A stretch of 64,000 nucleotides of DNA from Verrucomicrobiota bacterium (GTDB lineage Bacteria > Verrucomicrobiota > Verrucomicrobiia > Opitutales > Opitutaceae). The notes below the pieces were generated by a model that saw nothing but the letters and a program-made list of their open reading frames with translations, searched no databases and was not told where the DNA came from. The translations under genes were made by a program, and so were the position numbers. Position 1 is the stretch's first letter; the number at the start of each line of letters is the position of its first letter. Shown piece after piece: positions 23,786 to 32,354 of this stretch. The stretch spans positions 1 through 64,000 of the forward strand of contig JAFEGX010000116.1 of NCBI GenBank assembly GCA_018239675.1. The letters run 5' to 3'.

Positions 23786-24499
23786 ATGTCTGAAGCCGCG
23801 ACCCATTCCGACCCTGCCCTCGAGGCACCTTGGCGCGCCAGCCTGCGGGCGGCGCGCGCCAACGTGGTGCCCGGCGTGGTCCTGTGGTCCGTCGGCCTCG
23901 TGCTCGTGCTGGCCTATTACTTCCATCCACCGACGCATGCGGCGCTTGAGCGCGTCACCGGCCTCCGTGATCGCATCGGGTTCTGGTTCCCGATCATCGG
24001 CACCGTGATCTGCGGCGGAATTCTCCCGATCCTGTACCTGCGGCGCGACCCGGCGACCCGCGACGAGTACCGGTTGAAGAACTGCGGGTTCCTGATCCTC
24101 TTCTGGGCCTACAAGGGCGTGGAGATCGAGCTGTGGTACCGGTTCCTCGCGTTCCTGGTCGGCCACGGCAACGACTTGCGCACCGTGATGATCAAGAGCC
24201 TCCTCGACCAGGTCGTCTACTGCCCGATCTACGCGGTACCCATGACCGTGCTCGGCCTCTCGTTCAACCACGCCGGCCTGAGGTTCGCCCCGCTGCTCGC
24301 CGACTTCCGCGCCGGCGGCTGGTACCGGCGGCACATCCTCCCGACCCTGATCGCCAACGCCGCCATCTGGGTCCCGGTGGTGTTCCTGGTCTACTCGCTT
24401 CCGCTGTCCCTCCAGACCCTGCTCTTCGACCTCGTCCTTTGCTTTTACATCCTGATGGTCGCGCACATCACCCGCCGCCACGGGCGGCGGGTGAGTTGA
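23786..24499 (+). CDS. Integral membrane protein, weakly Mpv17/PMP22-like
   Basis: A 237-residue protein with about five hydrophobic segments. The second half resembles the Mpv17/PMP22 pattern, with a short polar DQ (KSLLDQVVYCPIYAVP) followed by WYRRHILPTLIANAAIWVPV and a final helix and positive tail. The match is by eye and weak. An in-frame start at 23756 is also possible. No function is assigned. Its last codons and stop (AGT TGA) lie within a repeat arm, so the C-terminus may have been altered by the repeat. Confidence 0.6.
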   Translation: MSEAATHSDPALEAPWRASLRAARANVVPGVVLWSVGLVLVLAYYFHPPTHAALERVTGLRDRIGFWFPIIGTVICGGILPILYLRRDPATRDEYRLKNCGFLILFWAYKGVEIELWYRFLAFLVGHGNDLRTVMIKSLLDQVVYCPIYAVPMTVLGLSFNHAGLRFAPLLADFRAGGWYRRHILPTLIANAAIWVPVVFLVYSLPLSLQTLLFDLVLCFYILMVAHITRRHGRRVS

Positions 24500-24603
24500 A
24501 GGTTGAAAGTTGACGGTTGAAAGCGTTCCGGCGGCCAGGTGGATCGAAACATTGCCCGGGAGATCTCGGGCCGTTTTTGGCTTTCAGCTTTCAACCTTCA
24601 ACT
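24494..24603. repeat. Inverted repeat with 7-nt words (GTTGAAA family)
   Basis: The left arm reads AGTTGAAGGTTGAAAGTTGA and onward (24494-24523) in 7-nt words; the right arm (24581-24603) is its inverse. Sixteen outer base pairs are perfect. The upstream gene's stop codon TGA is contained in the left arm. Confidence 0.82.
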
Positions 24604-24610
24604 GCCCACT

Positions 24611-24639
24611 GACCAAACCGGCCGGAGGCCGGTTTGGTC
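24611..24639. repeat. Perfect 13-bp palindromic hairpin
   Basis: GACCAAACCGGCC, then GGA, then GGCCGGTTTGGTC. The stem is perfect and the loop is 3 nt. It follows directly after the GTTGAAA repeat. No U-tract follows on either strand, so intrinsic termination is doubtful. It may be a protein-binding site or an independent small repeat upstream of dsbD. Confidence 0.75.
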
Positions 24640-24765
24640 CAAACGGCCCATATCCAAGGCGGAGGCTTTGCCCTAGCATCTGACAACCCCGTTACCCTGA
24701 CCGGCTTGTGTCCGGGGAACGGGAATCTTTGCGTTCTGTTGGGTCTCACACACATTCACAATCTC

Positions 24766-26892
24766 ATGAAGGCACTCTCGCATCCCTGGTGGCGCGCCCC
24801 GCTGGCGCTCGGTTTTGTCGCCCTGGCCGCCGCCAGCCCGGTCCTGGCCCAGGAATCCCACGTGCAGGCTTCGCTCGTTTCCTCCCAGGAGTCGATCCAG
24901 CCCGGGCAGTCCGTCACCGTCGCGTTGCGGTTCGTCCACGACCCGCACTGGCACACCTACTGGATCAACCCGGGCACCGGCGTCGCGACGACCCTCGCCT
25001 GGACCCTCCCGGACGGTTACTCCGCCGGTGACATCCAGTGGCCCGCTCCGCTGGTGCTCAAGGACCACACCGGCACCGTTTCCGGCAACGGCTACGAGGG
25101 CGAGACGCTCTTTCCGGTCACCATCAAGGTCCCGGCCAGCGCCACGCCAGGTTCGACGGTGAAGCTGGTCGCGGCCGCCGACTGGCTCATGTGCGACGAA
25201 ATGTGCGTGCCGGGCAGCGCCCAGCTCACCCTCACGCTGCCGGTTTCCGCCGAGGCGCCCAAGCCCGACGCGCGCTGGGCGGCGAAGATCCAGGCCGTCG
25301 TGGCCGCCCTGCCCGTCGCCGATCCGGCATGGGTGGTGTCGGCCACACACGACGCGAAGAACGTCACGCTCCGCGTCATGCCCGCGGCCGGCCAGCCCGC
25401 CAACGCCCCCGCCCCCGGCGACCTGCATTTCTTCTCGGAGGACAATTACGTCGCCTACGACCTGCCGCAGGCCGTGAAGGCCGACGGCCACGGCTACGTG
25501 CTGACGCTCCCGATCTCGCCCGATGCCACCGCCGGCACGAAGCGTCTCGTCGGCGTGCTCACCGCCGAGAAGGGCTGGCGTCCCGACGGCTCGCTACGCG
25601 GCCTCCGGGTGGACGTCGAGTTCGGCGCGGCGCAGGCCGCGGCGGCTCCGAAGGCCCCTTCCGCCCCGGGGGCGGGCGGCACGGCCGCGACCGGCGGCCT
25701 GCTCGGCACGCTCGCGCTGGCGCTGGTCGGCGGTCTCATCCTCAACCTGATGCCCTGCGTGTTCCCGGTGCTCGGCATCAAGATTCTTGGCTTTGTCAAC
25801 CAGTCGGGCAGCGAGAAGGCGAAGGTCGTGGGGCACGGCCTGGTGTTCGCGCTCGGCGTGCTGCTCTCGTTCTGGGTGCTCGCCGGCCTGCTCGCGCTGC
25901 TGCGGCAGGGTGGCGCCCAGCTCGGCTGGGGCTTCCAGCTCCAGTCGCCCGGCTTTGTGTTCACGCTGGCGGCGCTGATGCTCGTGTTCGCGCTCAACAT
26001 GAGCGGCCTGTTCGAGTTCGGCCTCTCGGCCACCGGCGTGGGCTCGGGCCTGCAGGCCAAGTCCGGCTTCGCCGGCTCGTTCTTCACCGGCGTGCTGGCC
26101 ACCGTCGTGGCCACGCCCTGCTCCGCCCCGTTCCTCGCGCCCGCGCTCGGCGCCGCGCTCGCGCTCCCGGTCGGCGAGTCGTTCCTCATCTTCACCGCCA
26201 TCGCGATCGGGCTGGCGCTCCCGTACCTGCTGCTGTCCATCTTCCCGCAGGCCGTCCGGGTCCTGCCGCGTCCCGGCGCCTGGATGGAGACCTTCAAGCA
26301 GTTTATGGCCTTTCCGCTGTACGCGACGGTCGGCTACCTCGTGTGGGTGCTGGCCGGCCAGACCACCGAGAACGGCCTGCTCATGGCGCTGTTCGGCCTC
26401 GTGCTGATTGCCATGGGCGTCTGGTTCTACGGCCGGTGGAACGCCCCCGGCGCCTCGGCCCGGCGCGCCCGCTTCGGCGTGGTCGCGGGCGCCATCGTGC
26501 TGCTCGCCGGCGGCTGGCTCGGCTGGCCGCAGCCGCCCGCGGCGAACGACGTGACCTGGGAGAAGTGGAGCCCCGAGACCGTGGCCAAGCTCCGCGCCGA
26601 CGGCCGCATCGTGTATGTCGACTTCACCGCCCGCTGGTGCGCCACCTGCCAGGCCAACAAGCGGCTCGTGTTCCACTCGCAGGAGGTCCTCGACTACTTC
26701 CGCGACAAGAAAATCGTCACGCTCCGCGGCGACTGGACCAACAAGGACCCGCACATCACCGCCGAGCTCGCCGCCTACCAGCGCAGCGCCGTGCCGTTCA
26801 ACCTGATCTGGCTGCCCGGCAAGTCCGATCCCGTGATCCTGCCCGAGCTGCTCACGCCGGACACCGTACTGCGCGCCCTGAAAGGGACGTAG
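24766..26892 (+). CDS. dsbD: DsbD-type thiol:disulfide interchange protein
   Basis: A 708-residue inner-membrane protein with signal peptide (ending AAASPVLAQ). Residues ~30-290 are a periplasmic DsbD alpha-like domain, with a C-x3-C pair in WLMCDEMCVPG. An eight-helix CcdA-like core follows, with its two redox cysteines in NLMPCVFPVLGIKI and VATPCSAPFL. The last ~140 residues are a thioredoxin domain with WCATCQANK. It moves electrons from cytosolic thioredoxin to periplasmic proteins, including cytochrome c maturation and SCO proteins. The final ~20 codons are unusual: a second, diverged copy of this 3' end is found about 3 kb downstream (29827-29887). Confidence 0.92.
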   Translation: MKALSHPWWRAPLALGFVALAAASPVLAQESHVQASLVSSQESIQPGQSVTVALRFVHDPHWHTYWINPGTGVATTLAWTLPDGYSAGDIQWPAPLVLKDHTGTVSGNGYEGETLFPVTIKVPASATPGSTVKLVAAADWLMCDEMCVPGSAQLTLTLPVSAEAPKPDARWAAKIQAVVAALPVADPAWVVSATHDAKNVTLRVMPAAGQPANAPAPGDLHFFSEDNYVAYDLPQAVKADGHGYVLTLPISPDATAGTKRLVGVLTAEKGWRPDGSLRGLRVDVEFGAAQAAAAPKAPSAPGAGGTAATGGLLGTLALALVGGLILNLMPCVFPVLGIKILGFVNQSGSEKAKVVGHGLVFALGVLLSFWVLAGLLALLRQGGAQLGWGFQLQSPGFVFTLAALMLVFALNMSGLFEFGLSATGVGSGLQAKSGFAGSFFTGVLATVVATPCSAPFLAPALGAALALPVGESFLIFTAIAIGLALPYLLLSIFPQAVRVLPRPGAWMETFKQFMAFPLYATVGYLVWVLAGQTTENGLLMALFGLVLIAMGVWFYGRWNAPGASARRARFGVVAGAIVLLAGGWLGWPQPPAANDVTWEKWSPETVAKLRADGRIVYVDFTARWCATCQANKRLVFHSQEVLDYFRDKKIVTLRGDWTNKDPHITAELAAYQRSAVPFNLIWLPGKSDPVILPELLTPDTVLRALKGT

Positions 26893-27050
26893 CGGCCAAG
26901 CAAGGCCCCGGCGGGACTTCGATTCGTCGACCGGCACCGGCAAGGAGCCGGCGCTTTGCATCAGCATAATCACGCGCCGACGGAGGGCCCCTTCTACTTT
27001 CCGGGCGCCGAACGAGTGGGCTTGCTCGCGCCAGCCTGACGGAGAATTCT

Positions 27051-29543
27051 GTGTCTCAGTCGGAGCAGGGCGCTCACGCCATCGCCCATTTGTTTGCCAT
27101 TATGAATTCGATCCGGCCTAGGAGTATTAGGGTCCGCCTGGCAGCTGCGACTTTCAAAATCGGGTATTTCGGATTGCTGCTGTCTGCATCCGTGAGCGCG
27201 AGTTCGACCGGTGTTTCCCCAGGCGAAACCAACCCAAGCAGATTAGCCACCAGTACTTTCAGCCAGACGTTCAATCTCGAAGGAAATTTGGCTAACCCGG
27301 CACCCTGGGCAGTCGCCACCAGCGATCTGCCCTACAACCCGATGGTTTGGGTCACACCCTTGAACCAAGGGGTTGCCCACGGGGAGGACGCGACCTTTGT
27401 CGCCGAAGCCCATGGCGTCGGCACTCTCGTCTATAAGTGGTACAAGAACGGCAATCCCATTTACGGGGCTGATTCGCCAAGCTACACGGTGCGCAACGCC
27501 CAGGATCAGGACGTGGCCCTTTACCGCGCCAGAATCTCCAACTCGTACGGCTATATTGATACCGAAAGCGCCTTCCTGTGGTTTATCGATCGGCCGTCGC
27601 CGCCCGTCTTTTTCATCCATCCGAAATCCCAAACCGGGGTCCAAGGCCTAGCCTCAGTCTTTTACGCTTCGGTCGCCGGTACCCCGTGGCCAAACCTGCA
27701 GTGGCAGAAGGACGGAGTCGATATACCGGGTGCCACCCAACCCTATTTAATGGTCGATCACGCTGTGCCAGCTGATGCTGGGAACTATGCCATGGTTGCA
27801 ACTAACCGGCTGGGCACCGTCATCAGTTCTAGTGCGCACCTGGAAATCACCACGTCACCTGCAGCGCCAAAGTTCACCAAGCAGCCCTTGTCTCAGGCCG
27901 TCAAAGTCGGATCCGATGTGAGTTTCGATGCGGCCGCGACAGGGAGCCCGGCCCCGACCTACTCGTGGGTGAAGGATGACGTCCCAATTCCCGACGAACT
28001 CGGCACCACGCTGACTCTCAAGAACGTCCAGCTTTCAGACTCCGGCAAATATCGAATCTATGCCCACAACATGCTTGGGCTGGAACTCAGCGACCGGGTC
28101 GAACTCACTGTCCTCACTACCTTCGCTCCGGTTTTCACCGCCCATCCCGCCACGCAGAATGCAAGGCCGGGGCAAACGGTCACATTTTTCGTGGCAGTCA
28201 CTGGGGTCCCAACACCGGTGCTTCAATGGTATCGCAACGGCGTGCCAATACCCGTCTCTAGCTCCAGCTTCACGATGGGCGTCACTGCGGCCACGGCCAA
28301 CACGGTGTTCTATGTTACCGCCACAAATCCTTTGGGGACCGCCACCAGCAATCAGGCGACTCTGAACGTGGTGACTTCGGTCACGCCCAAGATCGTCAAT
28401 CAACCACTTAGCCACATCTTGGCCGCCGGAAGCACGGGCGTGCTGTCGGTCGGAGTGGCCGACCAAGGTGCTACCCCCGAATCTTTGCATGCAGGCGGGG
28501 CCACCGCCGCGAGTGCGGGGCACTCGGCTGGAGACTACAATTACCAGTGGTACAAGGACGGTGCGCCCATTGCTGGCGCGACTCGGGACCAACTGATGAT
28601 GCCAGCCATGCAAGCGACCCAGACAGGGCAATACCAAGCTCAGGTGTCGAATGGCGATGCCGTGGTTGCTAGTGAGCCTGGAGTACTGAAGGTCATATCC
28701 ACCAATGATCCGGGTCGCATCGTCAACCTATCGGTTCGCACTAACGCTTTCCAAGGCGACCAGGCTCTTATCATGGGCTTCGTCCTCGGTGGGCCTAAGG
28801 TGGGGCGTCCCAAAGAGGTTCTCGTGCGGGGAATTGGACCGGCGCTGGCCAATTTCGGGGTCGCCTCGCCCCTCATCGATCCGACCCTTCAGCTATTCTC
28901 CGGAGGCCAATCAATCCCGATGCTAGTAAATGATAATTGGTCCGGCCTTCCTTCCTTGACCACGTTGGGAAATCTCGTCGGAGCGTTCACGCTGCCCGAT
29001 CCCACGAGTCGGGATGCGGCACTGGCCACAACCCTTTTTCCGGGTCCATATTCCGCCATCATCCAAGGGAAGTCCCAGAATTCCGGCACTGCTCTTGCCG
29101 AGATCTACGATGGGGCGCCATTGGTGTCCGATGACACCTCGATGCGTCTGGTAAATGTGTCAGCCCGGGCGAATATAAGCCCGGACAACCCGCTGATCGC
29201 GGGCTTTGTGATTCTCGGAAACACCGCGAAGACCGTACTCATTCGCGGCGTCGGCCCAAGCCTTGCCGCCTTTGTTGGCGAGTCGGCGATGACTGACCCT
29301 CAGTTGGAGCTGTACACTCGGAAATCTGGAAGCGACGAGATGTTGGCGGCAAACGACAATTGGAATGGATCAACGGTCATCGCATCTGCAGCTGACCGCG
29401 TGGGGGCATTCGCGCTCTCAAGTCCTGAAACCAAGGACGCTTGTCTCCTGATCACTTTGGACCCCGGTATCTACACAGCCAAGGTTACAGGCGCGACCGG
29501 CTCGACGGGAGTTGCGCTGGTCGAAGTCTACGAAGTTCCCTAG
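27051..29543 (+). CDS. Secreted multi-Ig-domain protein with C-terminal paired repeats
   Basis: An exported protein of up to 830 residues. The GTG start at 27051 has a Shine-Dalgarno-like GGAG seven bases upstream; ATG 27102 would give a more usual signal peptide ending near SASVSASS. About five immunoglobulin-like domains follow, each with a YxWYKNG or LQWxKDG strand and a DxGxYxxxxxN turn. The last ~280 residues hold two copies of a module with VLVRGIGPALANFG / VLIRGVGPSLAAFV and NDNWSG / NDNWNG, typical of surface proteins in Opitutus-like bacteria. Ligand unknown. The gene is visibly poorer in G+C than its neighbours and lies inside an apparent insertion. Confidence 0.82.
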   Translation: MSQSEQGAHAIAHLFAIMNSIRPRSIRVRLAAATFKIGYFGLLLSASVSASSTGVSPGETNPSRLATSTFSQTFNLEGNLANPAPWAVATSDLPYNPMVWVTPLNQGVAHGEDATFVAEAHGVGTLVYKWYKNGNPIYGADSPSYTVRNAQDQDVALYRARISNSYGYIDTESAFLWFIDRPSPPVFFIHPKSQTGVQGLASVFYASVAGTPWPNLQWQKDGVDIPGATQPYLMVDHAVPADAGNYAMVATNRLGTVISSSAHLEITTSPAAPKFTKQPLSQAVKVGSDVSFDAAATGSPAPTYSWVKDDVPIPDELGTTLTLKNVQLSDSGKYRIYAHNMLGLELSDRVELTVLTTFAPVFTAHPATQNARPGQTVTFFVAVTGVPTPVLQWYRNGVPIPVSSSSFTMGVTAATANTVFYVTATNPLGTATSNQATLNVVTSVTPKIVNQPLSHILAAGSTGVLSVGVADQGATPESLHAGGATAASAGHSAGDYNYQWYKDGAPIAGATRDQLMMPAMQATQTGQYQAQVSNGDAVVASEPGVLKVISTNDPGRIVNLSVRTNAFQGDQALIMGFVLGGPKVGRPKEVLVRGIGPALANFGVASPLIDPTLQLFSGGQSIPMLVNDNWSGLPSLTTLGNLVGAFTLPDPTSRDAALATTLFPGPYSAIIQGKSQNSGTALAEIYDGAPLVSDDTSMRLVNVSARANISPDNPLIAGFVILGNTAKTVLIRGVGPSLAAFVGESAMTDPQLELYTRKSGSDEMLAANDNWNGSTVIASAADRVGAFALSSPETKDACLLITLDPGIYTAKVTGATGSTGVALVEVYEVP

Positions 29544-29682
29544 CCGATCGCCCAGCACATTCGGTTGCCTGCGCGCTAGGATTCTGGGGCCGGCTTAGAG
29601 ACCGCCGTAGTTTAGGTTCAGTGCGGATAGGTCAGGTCGGAGTTGCCGGATCTGCGGCGAACGTCAAAGCTCCATTTCATCC

Positions 29683-29824
29683 ATGATCATCCATACCATC
29701 CACGCGCGGCACGCGGGCGCGAAACTCGACAGCAATGTGGCCACCGGCGGTGGCACCGACGACACCGCGGTGCTCCAGGTGGTTCTTGACCGGACGAAGG
29801 ACGGGGAAGGCCTCCGCCTCATCC
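29683..29824 (+). pseudogene. Broken 5' copy of the GH28-like gene
   Basis: The 142 nt from ATG 29683 match the first ~47 codons of the GH28-like gene at 30328 with few changes: MIIHTIHARHAGAKLDSNVA against MIIHTVHARQAGAKLDSNVA. Similarity stops abruptly at about 29824, where sequence like the 3' end of dsbD begins. The reading frame then runs into unrelated codons. It cannot make a working beta-helix. Confidence 0.82.
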
Positions 29825-29826
29825 TC

Positions 29827-29887
29827 CGTGATCCTGCCCGAGCTGCTCACGCCCAACGTCGTGCTCGACGCGCTGCGCAAGGGCTGA
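29827..29887 (+). pseudogene. Orphan copy of the dsbD 3' end
   Basis: Read in the dsbD frame this encodes VILPELLTPNVVLDALRKG and a stop, parallel to VILPELLTPDTVLRALKGT at the end of dsbD. The first 26 bases (GTGATCCTGCCCGAGCTGCT and CACGCC) are identical, then the copies diverge. It lies 10 nt before the cytochrome c gene and looks like the original end of dsbD, displaced by an insertion. Confidence 0.8.
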
Positions 29888-29897
29888 GCCCGCTGTT

Positions 29898-30224
29898 ATG
29901 AAATCCGGGCGGTTAATCTGGCTCGTGCTCGCTGGACTGCTGGGGTCCATCACTCCGGCCCGGGCCGAGGACGGCGCCACCCTCTTTGCCGAGAACTGCG
30001 CTGCCTGCCACGGGCTCGACGGACACGGCCAGACGCCCCAGGGCCGGAAGATCCACGCGAAGGACCTTACCCGGAGCCAGCTCACGCGCGGCGAGATCGC
30101 ACGGCAGATTCGCGAGGGTTCGAAGGTCAAGACCGGCAAGTCGGTCATGCAGCCGTTCGCCGACAAGCTCTCCGCCGCCCAGATCGACCTGCTCGTTGCC
30201 CACGTCCTGAGGCTGCGGAAGTAG
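29898..30224 (+). CDS. Small periplasmic cytochrome c
   Basis: A 108-residue exported protein with signal peptide (ending SITPARA). One heme is attached at CAACH (AENCAACHGLDGHG). The axial methionine is probably in KSVMQPFADKLS, and ADKLSAAQIDLLVAHVLRL is the usual last helix of class I cytochromes c. It may carry electrons to NirK or the CuA subunit, but no operon link exists. It lies just after the orphan dsbD tail, suggesting an ancestral dsbD-cytochrome pair. Confidence 0.88.
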   Translation: MKSGRLIWLVLAGLLGSITPARAEDGATLFAENCAACHGLDGHGQTPQGRKIHAKDLTRSQLTRGEIARQIREGSKVKTGKSVMQPFADKLSAAQIDLLVAHVLRLRK

Positions 30225-30327
30225 CCGCATCCGCCGCCCGCCGGCCGAATGTTCAGCTGGACCCGTGTGTCAGCACGCGTTTTCCGCTGGTGCCCGGCGA
30301 CCGGAATCCGTTAGCGGGATACCGTCC

Positions 30328-31704
30328 ATGATCATCCATACCGTCCACGCGCGGCAGGCCGGCGCGAAACTCGACAGCAACGTGGCCACCGGCGGCGGCA
30401 CCGACGACACCGCGGTGCTCCAGGCGGTCCTTGACCGGGCGAGGGACGGGGAGGGCGTGCGGCTGGTCCTCGACGGCGCCGCCCTCGTGCGCGGGCTCAA
30501 GGTCTACTCGAACACCACCATCGAGTGCCTCGGCAAGGAGTGCGGCTTCTTCCAGGCCGACCATTCCGACTGCGCGCTGCTCGCGAACGGCCGACCGTCC
30601 AGCGGCCCGATCCTCGATCGCGACATCACGCTGCTCGGCGGCACCTACAACCAGAACTGCCGGCACCAGGCCCACCATGTCCCGCCCGACGTGCACTACT
30701 CGAAGGCGAAGTACATGGTCGTCGCCTTCGCCTTCTTCGGGGTCGAGAACCTGCTGGTCCGAGATGTGACGGTCTGCGACCAGCGCACCTTCGCCTTCCT
30801 CATCACCAACTGGCTGAAGGTCACGATGGAGAACATCCGCCTCGAGCTGCCGGGCTTCATCCACGCCGGCAACCAGGACGGCATCCACGTGCAGGGCCCG
30901 GGTCGCTTCCTCGTCCTGCGCAACATCCAGGGCCGCACCGGCGACGACTTCATCGCGCTCAACGGCGACGAGGAGACCAACGGGGAGAAAAGCTGGGCCC
31001 ATCCCCATGCCACGGTCGGGCCGATCACGGACGTGCTCATCGACACCGTGATGGTCGACGACGCGGCGCAGGTCCTGCGGATCCTTTCGCGCGAGAGCCT
31101 CCACGACCGGATCACCATCCGCAACGTGAGCGGCAACTACCGCAGCTTCGGCTTCTATCTCAGCGCGTGGGATTACAAGGCCAAGGGCTTCCAGGGCAAC
31201 TTCGGCTCGATCGTCATCGAGAACGTCGACCTCCGCCAGACCCAGGCCAACTACACCTACACCGAGCCGTTCCTGTTCCGCGTGTCCGGGAGGCACCGGA
31301 GCCTCACGCTCCGCAACATCCACTACCACGATCCTTCGGACGACCGCTACCTCGTCCACGTCGAGGGCAAGACCGACATCCCCGACATGGGCGACACGCC
31401 CGCCGACGTGGAGTCGCTCGTCATCGACGGCCTGCATGTGCAGGACCGCGGCGCCGCGACGCAGTGCCGCCCGTACTTCCGCGTGAGCGGCCGCGTGCGC
31501 CGCTTCGTCATCCGCAACAGCGAGCTTTACTGCGCGCCGGGCAAGCAGCCGGTCCTGCTGGCCACCGAGGGCGAGCTCGCCCGGATCGACTCCCTGCTCG
31601 CGTACAATCTCGATGCCGAGAACCTCGGCGCGCTCGTGTCGGACCCGGGCCGGAAGATCGCCCGCTTCGAGTCGAGCAACGTGCAGCAGCGGACGACGAC
31701 CTGA
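30328..31704 (+). CDS. Right-handed beta-helix protein, GH28 (polygalacturonase)-like
   Basis: A 458-residue protein. It opens with MIIHTVHARQAGAKLDSNVA and GGGTDDTAVLQAVLDRA, the pectate-lyase-3-type start with a TDDT turn. Beta-helix coils follow. GH28-like catalytic positions can be seen in AGNQDGIHVQGPG (NxD) and GRTGDDFIALNGDE (DD). The later His/Lys positions are not obvious, so activity is uncertain. No signal peptide is present, which suggests a cytosolic role in breaking down uronate oligosaccharides or a modified fold use. A broken copy of its 5' end lies 645 bp upstream. Confidence 0.72.
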   Translation: MIIHTVHARQAGAKLDSNVATGGGTDDTAVLQAVLDRARDGEGVRLVLDGAALVRGLKVYSNTTIECLGKECGFFQADHSDCALLANGRPSSGPILDRDITLLGGTYNQNCRHQAHHVPPDVHYSKAKYMVVAFAFFGVENLLVRDVTVCDQRTFAFLITNWLKVTMENIRLELPGFIHAGNQDGIHVQGPGRFLVLRNIQGRTGDDFIALNGDEETNGEKSWAHPHATVGPITDVLIDTVMVDDAAQVLRILSRESLHDRITIRNVSGNYRSFGFYLSAWDYKAKGFQGNFGSIVIENVDLRQTQANYTYTEPFLFRVSGRHRSLTLRNIHYHDPSDDRYLVHVEGKTDIPDMGDTPADVESLVIDGLHVQDRGAATQCRPYFRVSGRVRRFVIRNSELYCAPGKQPVLLATEGELARIDSLLAYNLDAENLGALVSDPGRKIARFESSNVQQRTTT

Positions 31705-31794
31705 CCGGACCCGGATGCGGGCCAAAACCAAACCCCGCCCGCCCGGCGCTTGAGCGCGGGCGGCGGGGCGACACGACCAACGCAAACGGGCGCC

Positions 31795-32130
31795 TTACTT
31801 GCCGGCGAACCCGCGGATATGCCCCACGAGGGCGGCGATCTCGTCGGCCGAGAGCTTGTCCGCATAGCCCTTCATCTTCTCCTTGCCGTTTTCCTTCACC
31901 CCCTCGGCGGTCGCCTTGGTGAGGTCGGCATCGGTGAACTTCGCAAGCGACTCCGCCTTGGAGTAATCCTTCAGCTTCATCTTCTGCCCGAGTTTCGTCT
32001 GGGCCTTGCCGTCGGTGCCGTGGCACTTGGCGCAGTGGTTCTCCCAGTTCTCGGCCGGCGTGGCGGCAAGGGCCGACGTCGCGCCGAGCGCGAGAACGAG
32101 GGTGAGTGAGGCGATCAGTTTGGTCTTCAT
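31795..32130 (-). CDS. Small periplasmic cytochrome c (class I)
   Basis: A 111-residue exported cytochrome with signal peptide ending TSALAATP. Heme is attached at CAKCH (NHCAKCHGTDGKAQ). The probable axial methionine is in KEKMKGYADKLSADE, and IAALVGHIRGFAGK is the closing helix. It resembles the c551/c552-type donors that serve nitrite and NO reductases. It is convergent with the GH28-like gene and, with the cytochrome at 29898, is the nearest candidate electron donor for the nitrogen-oxide enzymes. Distance makes this inference only. Confidence 0.88.
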   Translation of the reverse strand: MKTKLIASLTLVLALGATSALAATPAENWENHCAKCHGTDGKAQTKLGQKMKLKDYSKAESLAKFTDADLTKATAEGVKENGKEKMKGYADKLSADEIAALVGHIRGFAGK

Positions 32131-32354
32131 GGGGACAAGCATTGGGGGCCCGCGTGCAGCGGGGAATGTGAACCTATCGCCGCGCCGTCGGTGGATCAAG
32201 CGGGCGCCAGCCCGCCGGCCGCGATGGCAGGACCCTGAATGCAGGGTATGAAAAAACCTCACGTCCTCGTCGGCCGGCCAAATGGGCCTCGCGCACCGGC
32301 GCCGGCAGGACTAAACGTGCGCTTGGCCAAGGCGCCGTCGCGCCGCGACCGGCT

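Noticed and set aside
31735-31775. GC-only inverted repeat between the GH28-like and cytochrome c genes
   Set aside because: Stem pairing is possible (CCCCGCCCGC with a GC-rich inverse) but there is no T-run on either strand and such pairs arise readily at this base composition.
32232-32247. ACCCTG-AATG-CAGGGT hairpin between the cytochrome c and radical SAM genes
   Set aside because: A 6-bp stem without T-run and outside the repeat families; not enough to call a terminator or operator.
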